Source: Methanosarcinales archaeon (GTDB taxonomy: Archaea; Halobacteriota; Methanosarcinia; Methanosarcinales; Methanocomedenaceae). Taken from it: a stretch of 6,655 bases of DNA. The position numbers and the translations under genes were made by a program. The notes beneath the pieces are model-generated. The model was given only the letters and a program-made list of their open reading frames with translations. It was not told the DNA's origin and did not search any database. This document shows, piece after piece, positions 5,832 through 6,655 of the stretch. The number at the start of each line of letters is the position of its first letter. Position 1 is the stretch's first letter. The stretch is from contig JAGLRT010000076.1 of assembly GCA_023136155.1 (NCBI GenBank), forward strand, positions 1 through 6,655, in the 5' to 3' direction.

Positions 5832-6655
5832 ATGGAATCAAGGCTGTTAAAAGAACTGATTATAGAACAAAGGAAAGAGTTCGAAAATGATGATGACTTT
5901 GTAAAAAGGAGTATTCTTGATGGCATAGTTGATTTATTGGAATTGCCCCATGTACTGATTATATCCGGCCTTAGAAGATCGGGAAAAAGTACATTGCTAA
6001 AAGAGATACATAGATATTATTTAAGTGAAGAGACTATTTATTATTTCAATTTTGAAGATGAACGCCTGATAGATTTTACAGCTTCGGATTTAAATCTTCT
6101 CTATGAGACTTTTGTCGAATTGATGGGGAAGGGGAGTATTTTCCTTTTTGTTGAGATCCAGAATGTAAAGGGTTGGGAATTATTTGTCAGAAGAATGCAT
6201 GATAAGAAATTCAAATTTATTATAACAGGTTCAAATTCTTCAATGCTTAGCAGAGAACTTGGTAGTAGACTTACCGGTCGTTATATCGGTATCGAATTAT
6301 TCCCATTCTCATTCAGGGAATTTCTTTGTTTTAAGAATATAGGTGTTCCTGAGATTCTGGTGACAGAAGATAGGGCACTAATAAAGCGGAATTTCAATGA
6401 GTATCTACATTACGGTGGCATACCTGAGTACCTGATATACCAGAATGACCTGATACTAAAGATGCTGTATGAGAATATACTTTATAAAGATATTTTTGCC
6501 AGGTATAGTCTTAATGGTGAGAAGGCTTTGAAGGAACTGGCCTTTTACCTGTTCTCTAATTACGGGAACGAGATAAGTTACAATAAGTTACGGACTATGC
6601 TGGGAGTAAGCATCAATACTGTAAAAAGTTATATTGGTTACCTTGAGAATTCGTA
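5832..6655 (+). CDS. AAA ATPase of the AAA_14/DUF4143 type, 3' end cut by the window
   Basis: The frame is open from ATG 5832 to the last base (274 codons, no stop), so the protein is partial. These archaeal/bacterial ATPases form large paralogous families of mostly unknown role, often in variable genome regions. Visible features are Walker A GLRRSGKST (46-54), the FNFEDERL segment (72-79), the Walker B region IFLFVEIQNVKGWE (103-116), a sensor-1-like FIITGSNSSML (129-139) and a GSRLTGRY Arg-finger-like segment (144-151). After it come ELFPFSFREF, then YGGIPEYLI typical of this family, and a helix-turn-helix-like SYNKLRTMLGVSINTVKSYI near the cut, as at the start of DUF4143. The Walker B position that normally reads DE reads VE (V107, codon 6150-6152), while E108 is kept. 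The coding sequence is clearly richer in A+T than polB, suggesting separate ancestry. It is divergent from polB, with its own TATA box. Family is confident; cellular role is unknown. Confidence 0.88.
   Translation, partial: MESRLLKELIIEQRKEFENDDDFVKRSILDGIVDLLELPHVLIISGLRRSGKSTLLKEIHRYYLSEETIYYFNFEDERLIDFTASDLNLLYETFVELMGKGSIFLFVEIQNVKGWELFVRRMHDKKFKFIITGSNSSMLSRELGSRLTGRYIGIELFPFSFREFLCFKNIGVPEILVTEDRALIKRNFNEYLHYGGIPEYLIYQNDLILKMLYENILYKDIFARYSLNGEKALKELAFYLFSNYGNEISYNKLRTMLGVSINTVKSYIGYLENS

Overview
The window looks archaeal, most likely from a methanogen or ANME-type lineage (Methanosarcinales-like Halobacteriota). Three things point there: a thermosome (group II chaperonin) C-terminus, an archaeal family B DNA polymerase with a C-terminal PIP-box-like motif, and TATA-box promoters, one of them apparently leaderless. 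The lineage is inferred from protein style; no rRNA gene or other marker is present. The genes are ordinary in size and intact, except for the two cut by the window edges.

Layout. Positions 1-306 (+) hold the last 101 residues of a thermosome subunit. Its downstream region (307-583, no gene) carries two hairpins, the second followed by nine T's, and lies between two convergent genes. From 584 to 5631 five genes run on the minus strand with short gaps or an overlap, in transcription order: polB; an MBL-fold metallohydrolase; a 98-residue unknown protein; a 156-residue helical protein resembling an archaeal DUF family (DUF5788, from memory); and a QueG-like double [4Fe-4S] protein (COG1600-like). 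Spacing is 19 nt, 50 nt, an 8-nt overlap and 16 nt, so a polB-led operon is likely. The spacer 5632-5831 separates polB from a divergent AAA ATPase of the AAA_14/DUF4143 type (5832 to the window end, +), which is visibly richer in A+T.

The most interesting structure is in the divergent spacer. A 15-bp sequence, TCATTCTAAATGAAA, occurs twice in inverted orientation. Each copy lies directly upstream of a TATA-like element in the direction of its own gene. Each copy also contains the palindrome TCATT-N3-AATGA, and the left copy extends to a perfect 10-3-10 palindrome. The two centres are 33 bp apart. This looks like a paired operator for a dimeric regulator controlling polB and the ATPase together, or a shared BRE/activator element.

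Other points of interest: the ATPase lacks the usual Walker B aspartate (FLFVEIQNV); the QueG-like protein appears to lack the catalytic Asp of true QueG and sits in a domain of life that makes archaeosine rather than queuosine; the thermosome tail lacks Gly-Gly-Met repeats; and a replicative-type polymerase is linked to small proteins of unknown function. I see no CRISPR array, IS element, tRNA or rRNA.
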